NCBI GenBank assembly: GCA_021029095.1
Contig: JAJOHG010000055.1
Coordinates: 124,001 to 188,000, forward strand
Direction: 5' to 3'
Source: Phellopilus nigrolimitatus
Lineage: Eukaryota; Basidiomycota; Agaricomycetes; Hymenochaetales; Hymenochaetaceae
Length of the DNA: 64,000 bases
Every line of letters begins with the position of its first letter. Within the stretch, counting starts at the first letter, position 1. Both the position numbers and the translations under genes were made by a program. A model generated the notes under the pieces. That model was not told the origin of the DNA, made no database searches, and saw only the letters and a program-made list of their open reading frames with translations. Below are positions 1 through 11,132 of this stretch, one piece after another.

Positions 1-1
1 A

Positions 2-1999
2 ACGGTAGACCACGAGTCGGGGGAGTCGATTTTTGTGACCACAGATGCATCGGACCATCGGACAGGGGCGGTTTTGAGTGTCGGGGAGTCGTGGAAGACG
101 GCCCGACCGGTTGCATTCGAGTCGGCTCAGTATACCGCGGCCGAAAAGAATTATCCGGTGCACGAGAAGGAGCTTTTGGCGATCGTCCGCGCGTTAAAGA
201 AGTGGCGGGTGTACCTTTTGGGAATGCCATTCAAGGTGATCACGGACCATCGAACACTCACCTACTTCCAGCAACAGAAAGATCTCTCGCGTCGGCAGGC
301 CCGCTGGTCCGAGTTTTTGGCACAGTACGAGTTCGAGATCGAGTACGTGAAAGGCGAAGAAAACTCGGCGGCCGACGCGATGTCGCGGTATCCAAAAACG
401 TCGGACGACTCTCCAATGGCGGCGGCGGTGGGACTTGCATGTATGCCGAAGGTTTCCGACGCGCCGACTGCAGCGGCGGTACTCACCATTGCGTCAGACC
501 CGGAGCTTCTGGAGAAGATCCGCGGCGGGTATGCAGAAGACGAGTTCTGCATGAAGTTGCGGGCGAACATGCGGAGTATTGAAGGCGCGCGAGAAGAGAA
601 TGAGTTGTTGTTTGTGGGTGAGCGGTTGGTGATTCCGAGGAAGGGCGATATCCGCGAGACACTGTACCGGCTGGCGCACGACGAACTTGGCCACTTCGGG
701 CCCGACAAGAGTTACGCGGCACTCCGCAGTTCTTACTACTGGCCGAACATGCGAAAGGACTTGGAGTCGGCTTATGTTCCCGGCTGTGCGGACTGCCAGC
801 GGAACAAAAGTCCGACCACGAAACCCGCCGGTCCGCTGCACCCGCTCCCGACCCCCGACAAGCGCTTTGATAGTGTCGCGCTCGATTTTGTCGGACCGTT
901 GCCGGAGGACGGTGGTTATAACGGGATTGTCACTATGACGGATCGGCTTGGAGCGGCCGACGTGCGGATCGTGCCCATTCGCATGGAAATGACGGCCGAA
1001 CAGTTCGCGGCGGTGTTTTTCAACCACTGGTACTGCGAAAATGGACTTCCGCTCGAAATCATTTCGGATCGAGACAAGCTATTTGTCTCGCGCTTCTGGA
1101 AGGCATTGCACACCCTCACCGGAGTCAAGGTGAAGATGTCGACCGCGTACCATCCGGAGACCGACGGAGCGAGCGAGCGGACTAATAAAACAGTCAACCA
1201 GATTCTCCGCTACTATGTGGATCGGAACCAGAACCAGTGGGTGCGGGCGTTGCCGCGGGTCCGATTTTGCATCATGAACACGGTGAATGCGTCGACGGGT
1301 TTCACGCCATTCCAAATCCGACAGGGCCACTCACCAAGGATGATTCCGCCGATCGTGCCGGAGCGCGAAGCGGAATTTCAGGCGGAGGGGGCGGAGGCGG
1401 TTCAGGCGATGGAGTTGATGCAGCAGTTGCAGCGCGATGTGTCGGAAGCACAGGATGCACTTCTGGCATCCAAAACCCGACAGGCGCACCATGCGAACAA
1501 GAAGCGGGCGGCCGACGACCTTTTCAAGGTCGGAGACCAGGTTATGCTCTCAACCCGAAACCGGCGGCGGGAGTACAAGGCGGCCGGACAAGATCGAGTC
1601 GCGAAGTTTATGCCCAGGTACGACGGACCGTACTTTATCATCGCTGCGCACCCCGAAAAGTCGGAGTACACATTAGAGCTCCCGGATCATAGCCAAGCAT
1701 TCCCCGGGTTTCATGCTAGCCAACTCCGACGTTTTGTGCCAAACGACGACGCACTGTTCCCAGCCCGGCAACTCGAGCGACCGGACCCGGTAGAGCCGGA
1801 GGCGAATGTGTACGAGGTGGAGGCAATTGTGGATGAACGGAAGCGCGGCCGTGGCACTCAACTGCTGGTCCGGTGGAAGGGGTACGGCGACCAGGGAATG
1901 GAGTGGAAATCACGCTCGGAGCTCAAGCAGACGGCGGCGGACCTAGTCCGACAGTGGGATCGGAGAGAGGGGGCACCACCGCGGCCGCGAAGAAGATGA
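2..1999 (+). CDS. Ty3/gypsy chromovirus Pol polyprotein, C-terminal part (RNase H, integrase, chromodomain)
   Basis: The frame is open from the left edge to a TGA at 1997-1999, so the protein is cut by the window and lacks gag, protease and most of the reverse transcriptase. Counting from the GTG at 35, residues 1-120 are RNase H (TDAS, HEKELLAIV, TDHRTL). Residues about 205-255 hold the HHCC zinc finger of integrase (LGHFGPDKS, then C-x2-C). Residues about 275-440 are the integrase core, with Asp in DFVGP, Asp in ISDRD and Glu in GASERTNK. A GPY/F module (RYDGPYFII, FHASQLRRF) lies at about 500-565 and a chromodomain (YEVEAIVDER ... LLVRWKGY) at about 590-645. Chromodomain-bearing Ty3 elements (chromoviruses) use this domain to target chromatin. 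There is no internal stop or frameshift, so the copy is probably young. Confidence 0.95.
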   Translation, partial: TVDHESGESIFVTTDASDHRTGAVLSVGESWKTARPVAFESAQYTAAEKNYPVHEKELLAIVRALKKWRVYLLGMPFKVITDHRTLTYFQQQKDLSRRQARWSEFLAQYEFEIEYVKGEENSAADAMSRYPKTSDDSPMAAAVGLACMPKVSDAPTAAAVLTIASDPELLEKIRGGYAEDEFCMKLRANMRSIEGAREENELLFVGERLVIPRKGDIRETLYRLAHDELGHFGPDKSYAALRSSYYWPNMRKDLESAYVPGCADCQRNKSPTTKPAGPLHPLPTPDKRFDSVALDFVGPLPEDGGYNGIVTMTDRLGAADVRIVPIRMEMTAEQFAAVFFNHWYCENGLPLEIISDRDKLFVSRFWKALHTLTGVKVKMSTAYHPETDGASERTNKTVNQILRYYVDRNQNQWVRALPRVRFCIMNTVNASTGFTPFQIRQGHSPRMIPPIVPEREAEFQAEGAEAVQAMELMQQLQRDVSEAQDALLASKTRQAHHANKKRAADDLFKVGDQVMLSTRNRRREYKAAGQDRVAKFMPRYDGPYFIIAAHPEKSEYTLELPDHSQAFPGFHASQLRRFVPNDDALFPARQLERPDPVEPEANVYEVEAIVDERKRGRGTQLLVRWKGYGDQGMEWKSRSELKQTAADLVRQWDRREGAPPRPRRR

Positions 2000-2080
2000 G
2001 ATTTTCTTTTAATTTTTGATTTTGATTTATTTTACCCCTTTTCCGGGTTCACTTTATTTCTCGGAGGAGGGGCTTATTCT

Positions 2081-2096
2081 TTTGAGGGGGGAAGGG
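2081..2096 (+). other. Polypurine tract of the Ty3 element
   Basis: A purine run (GAGGGGGGAAGGG) sits directly before TGTAAG, where a 3' LTR would start. This is the expected primer site for plus-strand DNA synthesis. Confidence 0.6.
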
Positions 2097-2373
2097 TGTA
2101 AGCCCGCTGGCGCGTTCTTCCCATTTCCGACACGATGTGTGTCCGACCGGCCGACGTTCCGACGTTTTTGACCGGCCGACGTTTTTGACCAGCCGACGTT
2201 TCGGCCGACGTTTTCGCATTTCCGACTTTCCCAACTTGTCGGAAAGTCGGCTTACGTACTTCAAGAGTAATAAGGGTCGGATCCCTGTCGGACTGGTACT
2301 GTATAGTTTTTATTATATAATCCGACCCATTTTCACTGCGCGCCGTCACCTTTGTTGCCTCAGTATCTCTGAC
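2097..2373 (+). mobile_element. Putative 3' LTR of the Ty3 element
   Basis: It starts with TGTAAG right after the polypurine tract and may end at TCTCTGACA near 2373, giving TG...CA ends. Inside, 2141-2225 is a run of short repeats of CCGGCCGACGTTT. The right end is uncertain: a 22-bp sequence beginning AGTATCTCTGACAGC occurs at 2361 and again at 2416, so the border could be either one. The 5' LTR lies outside the window, so the pair cannot be compared. Confidence 0.5.
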
Positions 2374-2499
2374 AGCAACAAAGGTGAGTAAATGTGTCTC
2401 ATGTATGTATTTAGAGTATCTCTGACAGCAACAAAGATTACTTTGTCCTGTTTGTCTTGTAGGCTCAAGTGTTGGCACTCTCTGGGTGCCTTCCAGAAA

Positions 2500-2930
2500 T
2501 TTATCTACAACGGCTCGGATAGGATCTACAATTATCAGAAATTTATCTACAACGGCTCAGATAGGATCCACAATTATCAGAAAATTATCTACAATGGCCC
2601 GGACAGGATCTACAATGCTTGCAAACTATTCACAAAAGGATCTACAATAACTAGAAATTATCTACAACGGCTCGGACAGGATCTACAATTCTCGCAAAAC
2701 ATCCACAGAGGATCTACAATAACCAGGAAATTATCTACAATGGCTCGGATAGGATCTACAATAACCAGAAAATTATCTACAATGGCCCGGACAGGATCTA
2801 CAATAACCAGAAAATTATCTACAATGGCTCGGACAGGATCTACAATGCTCGCAAAATATTCACAGGGGATCCACAATTATCAGAAAGTTATCCACAACAA
2901 CAACCCCAGACACGATCTACAATAACTTCA
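2500..2930. repeat. Minisatellite with two alternating unit lengths (about 42 and 73 bp)
   Basis: About eight units share the core TTATCTACAAYGGCYCGGA and AGGATCTACAATAA. Short units (~42 bp) alternate with longer ones (~73 bp) that contain an extra TGCTCGCAAAATATTCACA-like insert. Several units are identical over long stretches, which indicates recent tandem expansion. The array lies between the Ty3 LTR and the truncated FB1 copy. Open frames through it come from the repeat itself. Confidence 0.85.
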
Positions 2931-3025
2931 GATTGATCTACAATATTGTGGAAAAGCGTCGCTGTATTTGCACTATCACTTTGCACTGTTCGTCGCAGAT
3001 TGTTTAACAATCCTAGTAAGGAGTA

Positions 3026-3637
3026 GTGGAATATTTCTATAGGCCCGATGGAAATTTGAACATGAAAGTCACGGATGTCAACCAGGCCCTGGAAGCTGCG
3101 TCAGCGCAGGAGGAGAACACACATGCTTTGGCAACTAAGTCCATCAGCATGGACACCTCGCCGGCCGTGACTGAAGTCGAGTTGCACCTCAGTCCTTTCC
3201 ATTCCGAGTTCAGTCTACAAGTGCTTGATGCGTTCCTTAGACAGGAGGACACCGTCGACATATACCTTCTCGTTTCGCGCGAGTATTCTACGTGGGTCCA
3301 CATTGTGCACTACACCTTCGCACCACAGACGCGGCTGTTAGCGTCTAGGTGCGCAGGAAGACTCCGCATGGATGACGACCCCCATCGCGTTTCCAAAATG
3401 TACTCATCCCGGTCCGGGCGCGTTGCCAATCTGCAGCCGCGGAGGGGGCTCGTAGACGGGTCGGACGTGCACTGGATATTTCGAAAGCATCCGAAAGACG
3501 GACTTCGGCACAGGGTACTTCCGTACGCTCTTGATACCGAGTATCATGGTATGGATCCGTAGTGACGCTATTCTCGCATCGAAAGTGAACCCGACAGTGA
3601 ACCAGACCCGCGAAATCAGAATTTTGTATTTTGATTA
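3026..3637 (+). pseudogene. FB1: F-box family relic, exon 4 only
   Basis: Only the last exon of the family is recognisable, starting near VTDVNQALEA. The first three exons are gone; the minisatellite and LTR lie immediately upstream. Family landmarks are present but diverged (DTSPAVTEVE, FLRQEDTVDIYLL, GSDVHWIF, YHGMDP). At 3560 a TAG follows GGATCCG, and a 2-bp deletion there puts the final ILYFD-TAG (ending 3637) in another frame. It is the most diverged + strand copy and marks the left border of the array. Confidence 0.85.
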
Positions 3638-3734
3638 GGTGCACAAGGCTCTTGGAAGATACACTTGCTTCCGTCCAAGCTTCACGAAATTAGAGACGCA
3701 GTCTGTCTTGGTATACTGTGGGATGCGTCGGTAA

Positions 3735-4009
3735 GAAATAGCAGAAGCGGCGCGCTCACCGTCGCCTCGGCGCTCGTTGCGCATCGCGGACGCGGGGAGG
3801 GCGGGCAAAGGTCTGCTGATATTTGTAACAATATTTCAAATGAAGCACATACATAACCCTAAATTAGGCATGTTAGTACTTCCATTGTGGGCGACCAAAC
3901 AAGGTAAATAATCTACTTTTGGAAGTAAGTCACACGTGTTGCTGGTTCGACCGCTACTTGCTCGAATCCTCTTCTCTCAAGTTTCTGCAGCGACTCCTCC
4001 TTCGAAGTG
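3735..4009 (+). promoter_or_regulatory. Upstream cassette of FB2, with a short-gene relic at its left end
   Basis: Before FB2 there is a block repeated before most F-box copies: an AT-rich TATA-like patch (ATTTCAAATGAAGCACATAC), then GGGCGACCAAACAAGGTAA, CTACTTTTGGAAGTAAGT, TTGCTCGAATCCTCTTCTC and a pyrimidine-rich leader with TTTCTGCAGC just before the ATG. Matching cassettes lie at 7620-7814, 10920-11132, 14975-15133, 18985-19165 and 21635-21828, and reversed at 31063-31210, 36816-36995, 40553-40735, 43409-43600 and 57627-57835. At 3735-3815 the cassette joins a truncated, reversed piece of the short-gene repeat (GCGCATCGCGGACGCGGGG). That it is the promoter is inferred from position and conservation. 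Confidence 0.6.
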
Positions 4010-5589
4010 ATGAGGCTCATTGACCTCCCCGCGGACGTACTACTGAGAGTTCTCGCACTTTGCAATGTGGAGGATGTGCTGCGGGTCGAGATGGCGCGTT
4101 ACCATGGCTATCTGTCCGGCAGCGGAACTAAATGGCATTTTTCAGATGTGCAAATTTCTACAAGACATAGTTACTACTCGACACCTCTGGCTGACCCTCT
4201 TGCGTGGTCTTCCCAACGAATGCGCGCCCGACCTTCCCCCGCATGTCTCGATCGAGTCTCTCGACTGCTCCAGTCTTAAGTCGCTGGTCGTTCGTGCCGT
4301 GCGTGGAAACAGGAACTGGAACTCGCCTTCTCCAAAAGCCACACGCGAAATCAAAGTCATCGGTAATAATCCGGTAAGAAAGCCTGCTTTGGTCATCAAC
4401 AAAGCATCTTTTGTGCCGGGAGGCGACTATTTGGTGGTCAAATGGGCAATACGCTCAGCAGCCCAGGACGGTTACTTGCAATTACTTGAAGTGTCCAATG
4501 GCGAGAAGATCTGGCTATATCCAAACCCAGACAGTTACACCAGCTCAACCTCACGAAAGTTGTGGGCATATGGTGTAGATCGTATCGCGGACAACGTCCT
4601 GAGAGTTGCCACGGCTGAGACTGATTGGAAAATATATAGTAAATTGTCTGTCTTTTTTTTTTCTTCTTCTCATTCATTTCGCAAATAGCCTTGCACCGAC
4701 ATTTACGTTTTTTTAGGATGGCAATCAAGGTTTTTGAAATCGACCTTTGTGAAAGGCGCTCCAAGACGATATACGATCACCAACTGGGCAATGGTTATCT
4801 TATGGATCCGGTTGCTCTATACTTGCAGGGCGATCACATTGTCCTCGTCGGCTACACAAAAGCACTTTACTTTTTGAACTGGAAGTCGTCTTGTTTCGTG
4901 GAACTTAAATTCGTGAGCTTCGCGCCATTAGCAATGAGCACTGTTTCTCATTTCCATCACAGGAGGATGCTACCATAGAAGCAAACCAACTAATCCGGGG
5001 GTTTCTGTTTACCGTCCATCGTCAAGTCGACAGCTTTATACTACGAGTGACGGACGTCCGTCAGGCTCTCGAAGCTGTGTCCGGACAGGAGAGAACATCG
5101 TTAACCATCCACATGAATGCTTCACCAGCTGTAAAAGAAGCAGAACACCAATTTAACATCCGCAACGCGTACACAATCGACATGCAAACATTTAATGCAT
5201 TCTGGAGACAGGAGAGTAATATTGACATATACCTTCTCGCCGTTTTCCCTGGCGATCAGGGTTCTAGCAGAATGGTCATGACCTATTCCTTCACACCTCA
5301 GACGCGGACATTCGAGTATAAATACGAAGCAAAACTTGAGCTTGATGGCGACGAACATTATTGTGGAATGGTTTCATCTCAGTCCGGGCGACTTGTTGTT
5401 TGGGGGGAGTGGGGAGTTTACGGGTCTGACGTACATCGGATAAATCGAGATGGGCCAAACGACAGGCTGTGTCGTAAGGTGCTGCCCGACAGATTCCATT
5501 GTTACGGAATGCATCCGTACAGCGGTGCTATTCTGTGGTCGGAAAAGCGTTCGTCATCGACCGAAGTGAGGATCTCGTATTTTGATTAG
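4010..5589 (+). CDS. FB2: F-box protein, four exons, 468 aa
   Basis: Exons are 4010-4093, 4146-4645, 4717-4912 and 4963-5589; all phases join to 468 codons plus TAG. The F-box (about residues 4-46) reads LPADVLLRVLALCNVEDVLRVEM, then MCKFLQD.VTTRHLWL, with intron 1 inside it. F-boxes bind Skp1 and make the protein an SCF ubiquitin-ligase receptor. The rest is rich in predicted beta strands (GGDYLVVKW, KIWLYPNPD, VLRVATAE, GDHIVLVGY, FLNWKSS, GFLFTVH, YGSDVHRI, YSGAILW) and ends in ISYFD; it resembles the propeller-like substrate part of mushroom F-box proteins, although I cannot name the domain. Intron 1 (4094-4145) begins GC, not GT. Exons 2-4 and intron 2 are nearly identical to FB6. Confidence 0.85.
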
Positions 5590-7814
5590 GCGAAAGTAAT
5601 CGCCTGCGGCGCCTTGATTTTGTTTCTCGACCATACGCAGGGCGATCGTCCTACGTCATCATGTATCACGACCAATTCTGATAAGTAACAAAACTCCTTT
5701 CCCGTATACGCCCCAAGTGTGTGACTGCCGACGGCTCTATTAATTAATATGCCGTGCGCCGTCTTTACTTCCAACATTGCTGTCTTATGCATATTGTCTT
5801 CGAAGATCATCTCATCCGCTCTAAAATGTCTTTCACTTCCTGTCTTCCTAGTTCACGCACGATCGGTTTAAACACTCGGTGGTGCACGCTTGCTGAGCGT
5901 GGGCCAAAGTCTAGAAGTGCCTCTATCAAACTAGCCTGGCAAAGTGAGGATTATGTAGGGGCACGGAAGGGAGGGAGATGGCGCCGAGACTCCAGCAATG
6001 TGTCGGCACCAATAATGCGCCGCGACGCAGGACACAGACACGGAAAGTGCGTGTCGGCCAATGGGGAAATCGGTCTCTTTTTCGATTCGCAAATATCATA
6101 CACGGTGTGCGAATTGCTTTGGATCTACATCTATGGATCCACCCACTAAATAACAGGATGTGTAGAAAACCATGTCAGTGTCGAACTCGCAGCAAAACCG
6201 AAGCGGCGCGCTCACGGCTCGGGGCTGGGCGTTGAATTGTCCATCGCGCTCGGTCATATCAAACTCCGCCGTAATTTGTTTTTCTTGAATGCTTCAGCAA
6301 CGCACAGCCTGAGAGAAGCGGAGCTACGAGACTCACTGGCGGGTCCCCAAAAGGCGTAGTTACAAGGGACGCTTAAGTGAGAAAACATGTACAGAAAACA
6401 CTGATTTGATCACCTGAAGTCTGCCAAAGTTAGTGGGTAAAAGGACTTACTCTACCAAAGTCCCAAACGTAGCAATTCGTATGGTATGCAAGAAAATTAA
6501 TACCCAACAAATTGCATAAAATGTTTATACGGGCATCCATCGTTAGGCAGCCTGAGATTTCTCGATAACTTCTGCATTTACATACGCCCGAAATGCCAGC
6601 CTGGATTCATGTCCATGCAGTAAGGGTGGTCCTGTTTTCTCGCCACTCAAGCAGGATTTTCTCCTCGGTCGAGACAGGCGCAACGTGCGACAAGAGATAC
6701 CAGGGGCGGAGGAGGTCGAGCGTATAAATTGTGATGCAATCATCGCACCACCGTCAAGAACGTCTATGCCAATGGCGTTAAGATCTAGTGTCTCGTAGTA
6801 AAGCAAAGCAAGGACTAACTGAAAAACACTTCGGTCCGAATGATGTTGCCTATCCAGCCCATCTGACAGCTCGATCATATGGTACACAGTTCGCCGTCGG
6901 ACGGGCTGCCTTGTATAGGAGCGGAAGGCAAACAGACGCGGGCGTCTGCCGTGCGCGTGCTCGCGCGGCGAGGCTCCAGGACGCACGCGAAGTCTGCGGG
7001 GACGGCGCAGCGGGCCTCCGGGGCGGCGGGTTGTGTGCCAGTACTGATGTGCCATGCGATGAACGGAGGCATCTGCGAGCGCCCGCTCGCACACGCGATG
7101 GGGAGCGCACTCAGGTTCTTAGCCCGAGCGCCGTGTCATGGCTCAGCAGGTAGACAAGCACAGATGGTGCGTTCTCGGTCAATGGAGCCAACGATTTCTT
7201 CTTGATTTTTGCAAATATCGTACAGAGCGGACTGGTTTGATCTTTGGATCTACATGTACATGTATATGTACGTACCCACCCACTAAACAACAGGATCTGC
7301 CGAAAAAGCGGTGGCAGCGCCGAGCTCACAGCGAAAAACCGAAGAAGCGGTGCACTCACCGGGCCTGGTATGCGTGCTCCTCTGCCTACCGCGCCCGGTC
7401 GTATCGAATTCTATGCCCCCCAAAACAAATTTGCGTATGCTTCAGCAAACGCGCTGCCTAAAAGATGTGGCGCAGCGAAGCCGCGAGACTTACCGGAGGG
7501 GTCACGCAACACGGGGCGGAGCCTTGTCCGGGTTACGCGGCACAAGTTGCGCTGCACATCGGCTCGCGCGAGCGCGTCCTCGCCGGCCTTGCGGGTCGTG
7601 GAGCGACAAGCAACTGTCTGCTCATATTTGTATTTATATTTATTTAATGAAGCATGGTATACATAAGCATGTAATTTCCATTGTGGGCGACTACCTAATC
7701 AAGACAATCTACTTTTGGATGTAAGTCACGCGTCTTGTTGGGACCAACTTCTCTGCCACAAAGCTTGCTCGAATCCTCTTCTCTTCTACTTTCTGCAGCA
7801 ACTCCTCTTCAAAG
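5590..7814. other. Intergenic block between FB2 and FB3: flank cassette and decayed repeats
   Basis: 5590-5960 is a 3'-flank cassette of the F-box genes (GGGCGATCGTCCTACGTCA; CATATTGTCTTCGAAGATCA), repeated at 16700-17260 and reversed at 38500-38880 and 41500-41820. Reversed relics of the short-gene repeat carry the landmark CCCACTAAATAACAGGAT at 6146 and CCCACTAAACAACAGGAT at 7276. Around 6500-6900 is a block shared with 23670-23850 (CCAATGGCG ... AAAACACTTCGGTCC). 7253-7275 is a (TACATG)n palindromic microsatellite. 7450-7620 is a reversed fragment of short-gene exon 1, and 7620-7814 is the FB3 upstream cassette. I see no intact gene. Confidence 0.6.
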
Positions 7815-9438
7815 ATGTTATCAAAGCAGCCGAAGCTCTCCGGCCTCCCCGCGGACGTGATGCTGATGATTCTCGCTCTTTGCTGTGTGGCGGACGTGCT
7901 GCGGGTCGAGATGGTGCGTTACCATGGCCATTTGTCTGGCAGCGGGACTAAATGGCATTTTACAGACGTGTAGAGTCCTGCGAGATGTAGTTGCCACCCG
8001 ACATCTTTGGCTGGCTCTCTTGCGCGGTCTTCCCAACGATTGCGCGCCCAACCTTCCTCCGCACGTCTCGATCGAATCGCTTGACTTCATCAGCCTTAAG
8101 TCGCTGGTCGTTCGTGCCGTGCGCGGAAGCAGGAACTGGAACTCACCTTCTCCAAAAGTCACTCGCGAAATCAAATTCACCGCTAATAATCCAAGAAGAG
8201 AGCCTCTTGTGGTTGTCAACAAAGCGTCTTTTGTGCCGGGAGGTGACTATTTGATGGTCCAATGGAAGGCGAACAGAACATCCGATTGGATACACACCTA
8301 CGTGCAATTACTTGCGGTATCGAATGGCGAGAATATCTGGCTATATCCAAATCCAGCTCACTCCGATTCACTGTCACGAAAGTTGTGGGGATGTGGTATA
8401 GATCATATCTCGGAAAATGTCCTGAGAGTTGCCACGGCTGAGACTAATCCTTACAGATATGAAAAGTCTTTTGTTTTTCTCTAAGTTTTGAAAATAAATG
8501 GGTACTGAAATATTGCTTTTTCAGTATAGTAATCAAAGTTTTTGAAATCGACCTTCGTCAAAGACGCTCGGAGGAGATATACGAACACCAACTGAACACT
8601 GGGACTCTCAAGCTGTCAGGTCGTGACTTCTATAAGGGCGACGATTTATTCTTGCAGGGAGACTACATTGTCCTCGTTGGCTGCGAGAAAATACACAGTC
8701 TTTTAAACTGGAAATCGTCTTGTTGCGCGAATCTTGAATCCGTGAGCTTCGCTGCTATCAGCGACTGGCCCTGTTTCTCATTTGTAAACACATTAGGATG
8801 ATAGCATAAAAGCAAGCTATCTAGCCCAGGGTTTTCTGTTTACCGTCCACCGTCAAGCCAGGAGCTTTATACTGCGAGTGACGAACATCCAAGAGGCTCT
8901 CGAAACTGTTCCCGGACAGGAGAGAACGCCGTTTACCTTCCACATGGATACTTCACCAGCTGTAGCAGAAGCAGACCTCTGGTTTGGCACCCGCGGCCCC
9001 GATACAATCGACATGCAAGCATTTAATGCATTCTGGAGACAGGAGGGTGATATTTATATATGTCTCTTCGCATGTTCGAAAGCGAATTTCTATAACACTT
9101 TTGAACCTACTATAATGGTTCTGACCTTTTCCTTCACACCTCAGATGCGGTCATTCGAGCATAAATACACAGTATCGCTTCGTCTTGACGGCGAACAACA
9201 TAGCCCTCGTATCATTTCATCTCAGACCGGGCGAATTGCTGTTTGGGGGATGAGTGGAGTTTACGGGTCTGACATACATCGGATAATTCAGAATGGGCCA
9301 AACGACAGGTTGTGTCGTAAGGTGTTACCTAACGAAATCCCTCGCGACTACGGCATGGATCCGTACAGCGGTGCCATTCTCCAGATGACTTGGCGTTCGA
9401 CGTCGACGACCGAAGTGGTGATCTCGTATTTTGATTAG
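7815..9438 (+). CDS. FB3: F-box protein, four exons, 485 aa
   Basis: Exons 7815-7913, 7966-8465, 8525-8741 and 8797-9438 join in phase. All introns are GT-AG; the second uses GTCTTT, an unusual donor typical of this family (GTCTNN). The F-box begins MLSKQPKLSGLPADVMLMIL and continues TCRVLRDVVATRHLWL after intron 1. Exon 3 is 217 nt rather than the usual 196, adding seven residues near NTGTLKLSGRDFYKGDD. Exon 4 keeps every family landmark and ends VVISYFD. The reading frame has no defect. Its start is the ATG after the conserved CTCTTCAAAG leader. Confidence 0.85.
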
Positions 9439-10660
9439 TCGCCCACAGCGCCTTTATTTCGTTTCTCGACCATACACAGGATGATCGTTCTACGTCACCT
9501 CGTCATTCATTACTATTTTGCGTTATCTACATGTACGTATGACGGCCGATTCTGATAAACAACAAAGCTCCTTTCACGTATTCTCCCAAATATGTGATTA
9601 CCGACTGCGCCATTAATCACAGCTCTTTGCATAGATAATGTCAGTCGTGGGTCGGATTGAACTGAAATGAGTTCATTTGATAACAATTTGGATTGCACGA
9701 AAATTTGCGGTGTGCATCAAACTCATCTATGCTGGAACAGGTTGTGCATTGGCAAGTCTTCTCGACATAAACATTTTCAAGGACACGTCGGCACCAGCAA
9801 TGCGCCGCAACGCAAGACACGGACACGGAAAGGCGCGACTCGGTCAACGGAGAAAGAGCGATTATCTGTCTCGAGATGGGGCCCTGGACGGCCGGGTGTC
9901 GCGCCAGATCGGCTCGCGATGGAACGAGACGTCGGTTAATGCGGCCCAGGTGCGAACTCCCTCGTCAAGCCAGCCCGCTAAACAACGTGACAACAGACAT
10001 CGCTCTCTCGCGTTCTCTAGGATTCCAGGGGTGCGATAATTGCTGGATCTACAACAAGAACGAGAGCAGCGCGGGAGACATCTCGCTCTGGAGCATGCTC
10101 TCCGGTACCCGGTCGGCTCTATTTCCAGTCTACGCTTTCGCGCACCACGCCCGCTCGCAATGAGAGGTGGTGCACTCTCCGGGAGCGAAGACACCCGCGG
10201 TGCCCACCGCCGCCGAAGTTCGAGACGGCCGCCGCTCGAGGAGCACTGCAGCAATATTCGATAAGCAGACAGATGCAGATAGCATGGCGTTTCCGGTCGA
10301 CAGAGAGAACGCGGTCCCTTTTTCTCGATTCGCGGATATCGTACATACACGGTGCGTGGACTGCTTTGGATCTACATGTATATGTATGCACCTGCCCACT
10401 AAATAGCAGAATCTGCAGAAAAAGCGGCGTCAGCGCCGAACTCGCAGCAAAACCGAAAGCGGCGCGCTCACATACGCGTCCACTGCCCACCGCGCCCGGC
10501 CGTGTCAAACTCTATGCCCCCACAACAAGTTTATGTATACTTCAGCAACGCGTCACCTGAGGAGCAGGGTCGCGCGACGCGACGCAACGCACCGTCCTGG
10601 CACCTGTTCGCGCCGGGCTGCACGCCGAGCCTCGGCGCGCGCGAGCGCGTCCTCGTCGGC
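9439..10660. other. Intergenic block between FB3 and FB4: 3' flank and reversed short-gene relic
   Basis: 9439-9640 is the FB3 3' flank (CGTTTCTCGACCATACACAG). 9780-10260 holds decayed sequence shared with other intergenic blocks (ACCAGCAATGCGCCGCAACG; CTCCGGGAGCGAAGACAC). The conserved intron landmark CCCACTAAATAGCAGAATCTGCAG (reversed) is at about 10394, followed by the reversed region up to the short-gene relic at 10661. No open gene was recognised. Confidence 0.5.
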
Positions 10661-10723
10661 TTAGCGTGTCTCGGACGTGGGGAGGTTGGCGGCGGGCATG
10701 TTGCCGATGAAAGTCTGCTGCAT
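10661..10723 (-). pseudogene. Short-gene copy, stopped after 20 codons
   Basis: Reading from ATG at 10723: MQQTFIGNMPAANLPTSETR and then TAA (10661-10663). The best open copy (50974) has AAG, lysine, at this codon. Homology continues past the stop (ADEDALARAEAR), so this is a disabled member of the family. The product is unrecognised. Confidence 0.6.
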
Positions 10724-10760
10724 GGTTTCGGAGAGATGGGGCCTGTGGGTTCGCTGCGAG

Positions 10761-10768
10761 TGACGTCA
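10761..10768. promoter_or_regulatory. TGACGTCA palindrome upstream of the 10.7-kb short-gene relic
   Basis: This is a perfect CRE/ATF-type bZIP palindrome 38 bp upstream of the relic's ATG. The same octamer occurs at the equivalent place in all five copies with this arrangement (18026, 26457, 40901, 50857), although the surrounding sequence has diverged. Confidence 0.6.
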
Positions 10769-11132
10769 CCGAATTGTTGGGAGTGCCCAAAATAAATATA
10801 CAAATTCACAGGAAGAAAAACTGTACAAGCCGATACCCGCGTGCGCCAGAACATCCCCTCACACCGTAAATAAACAGCCGCCGCTGGCGCCGGGCGCGGG
10901 CTTAACACGCTGCGAGGCACGACATTTGTATTTACATGTACGTATATTCCAAATGAAGCATATATATAGCCCTAATTTGGTACGCATCTTCCATTGTAGA
11001 TGACCAAACAAGGTAATCTACTTTCGGATGCAAGTCACACGTGTTGCCGTGGACGTTGGACCTCGACCAATTTCTCCGCTACATAGCTTGTTTAAATCCT
11101 GTCTCTTAAACTTTCTGCACCAATCCTCCCAA
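10769..11132. other. Phosphatase 3'-end relic and FB4 upstream cassette
   Basis: 10860-10912, read on the - strand, matches the sequence just after the phosphatase stop codon at 26242 (GGCGGCTGTTTATTTA, then GGTGT). The phosphatase coding part is gone here. 10920-11132 is the repeated F-box upstream cassette, with a (TACATGTACGTATA) stretch at its left. Confidence 0.6.

Noticed and set aside
2392..2925. Open frame of 177 codons with repeated IYNGSDRIYN and KLSTMARTGSTITR segments
   Set aside because: It is the translation of the minisatellite; several frames are open at once because the repeat lacks stops, and nothing outside the repeat supports a gene.
2500..2930. Many TTATCYACA motifs resembling bacterial DnaA boxes
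   Set aside because: The DNA is clearly eukaryotic nuclear; the match comes from the minisatellite core and has no origin context.
10490..10510. GGCCGGGCGCGGTG-like stretch resembling the start of a primate Alu
   Set aside because: Only about 14 bases agree, the rest is different, and the sequence belongs to the fungal short-gene repeat.
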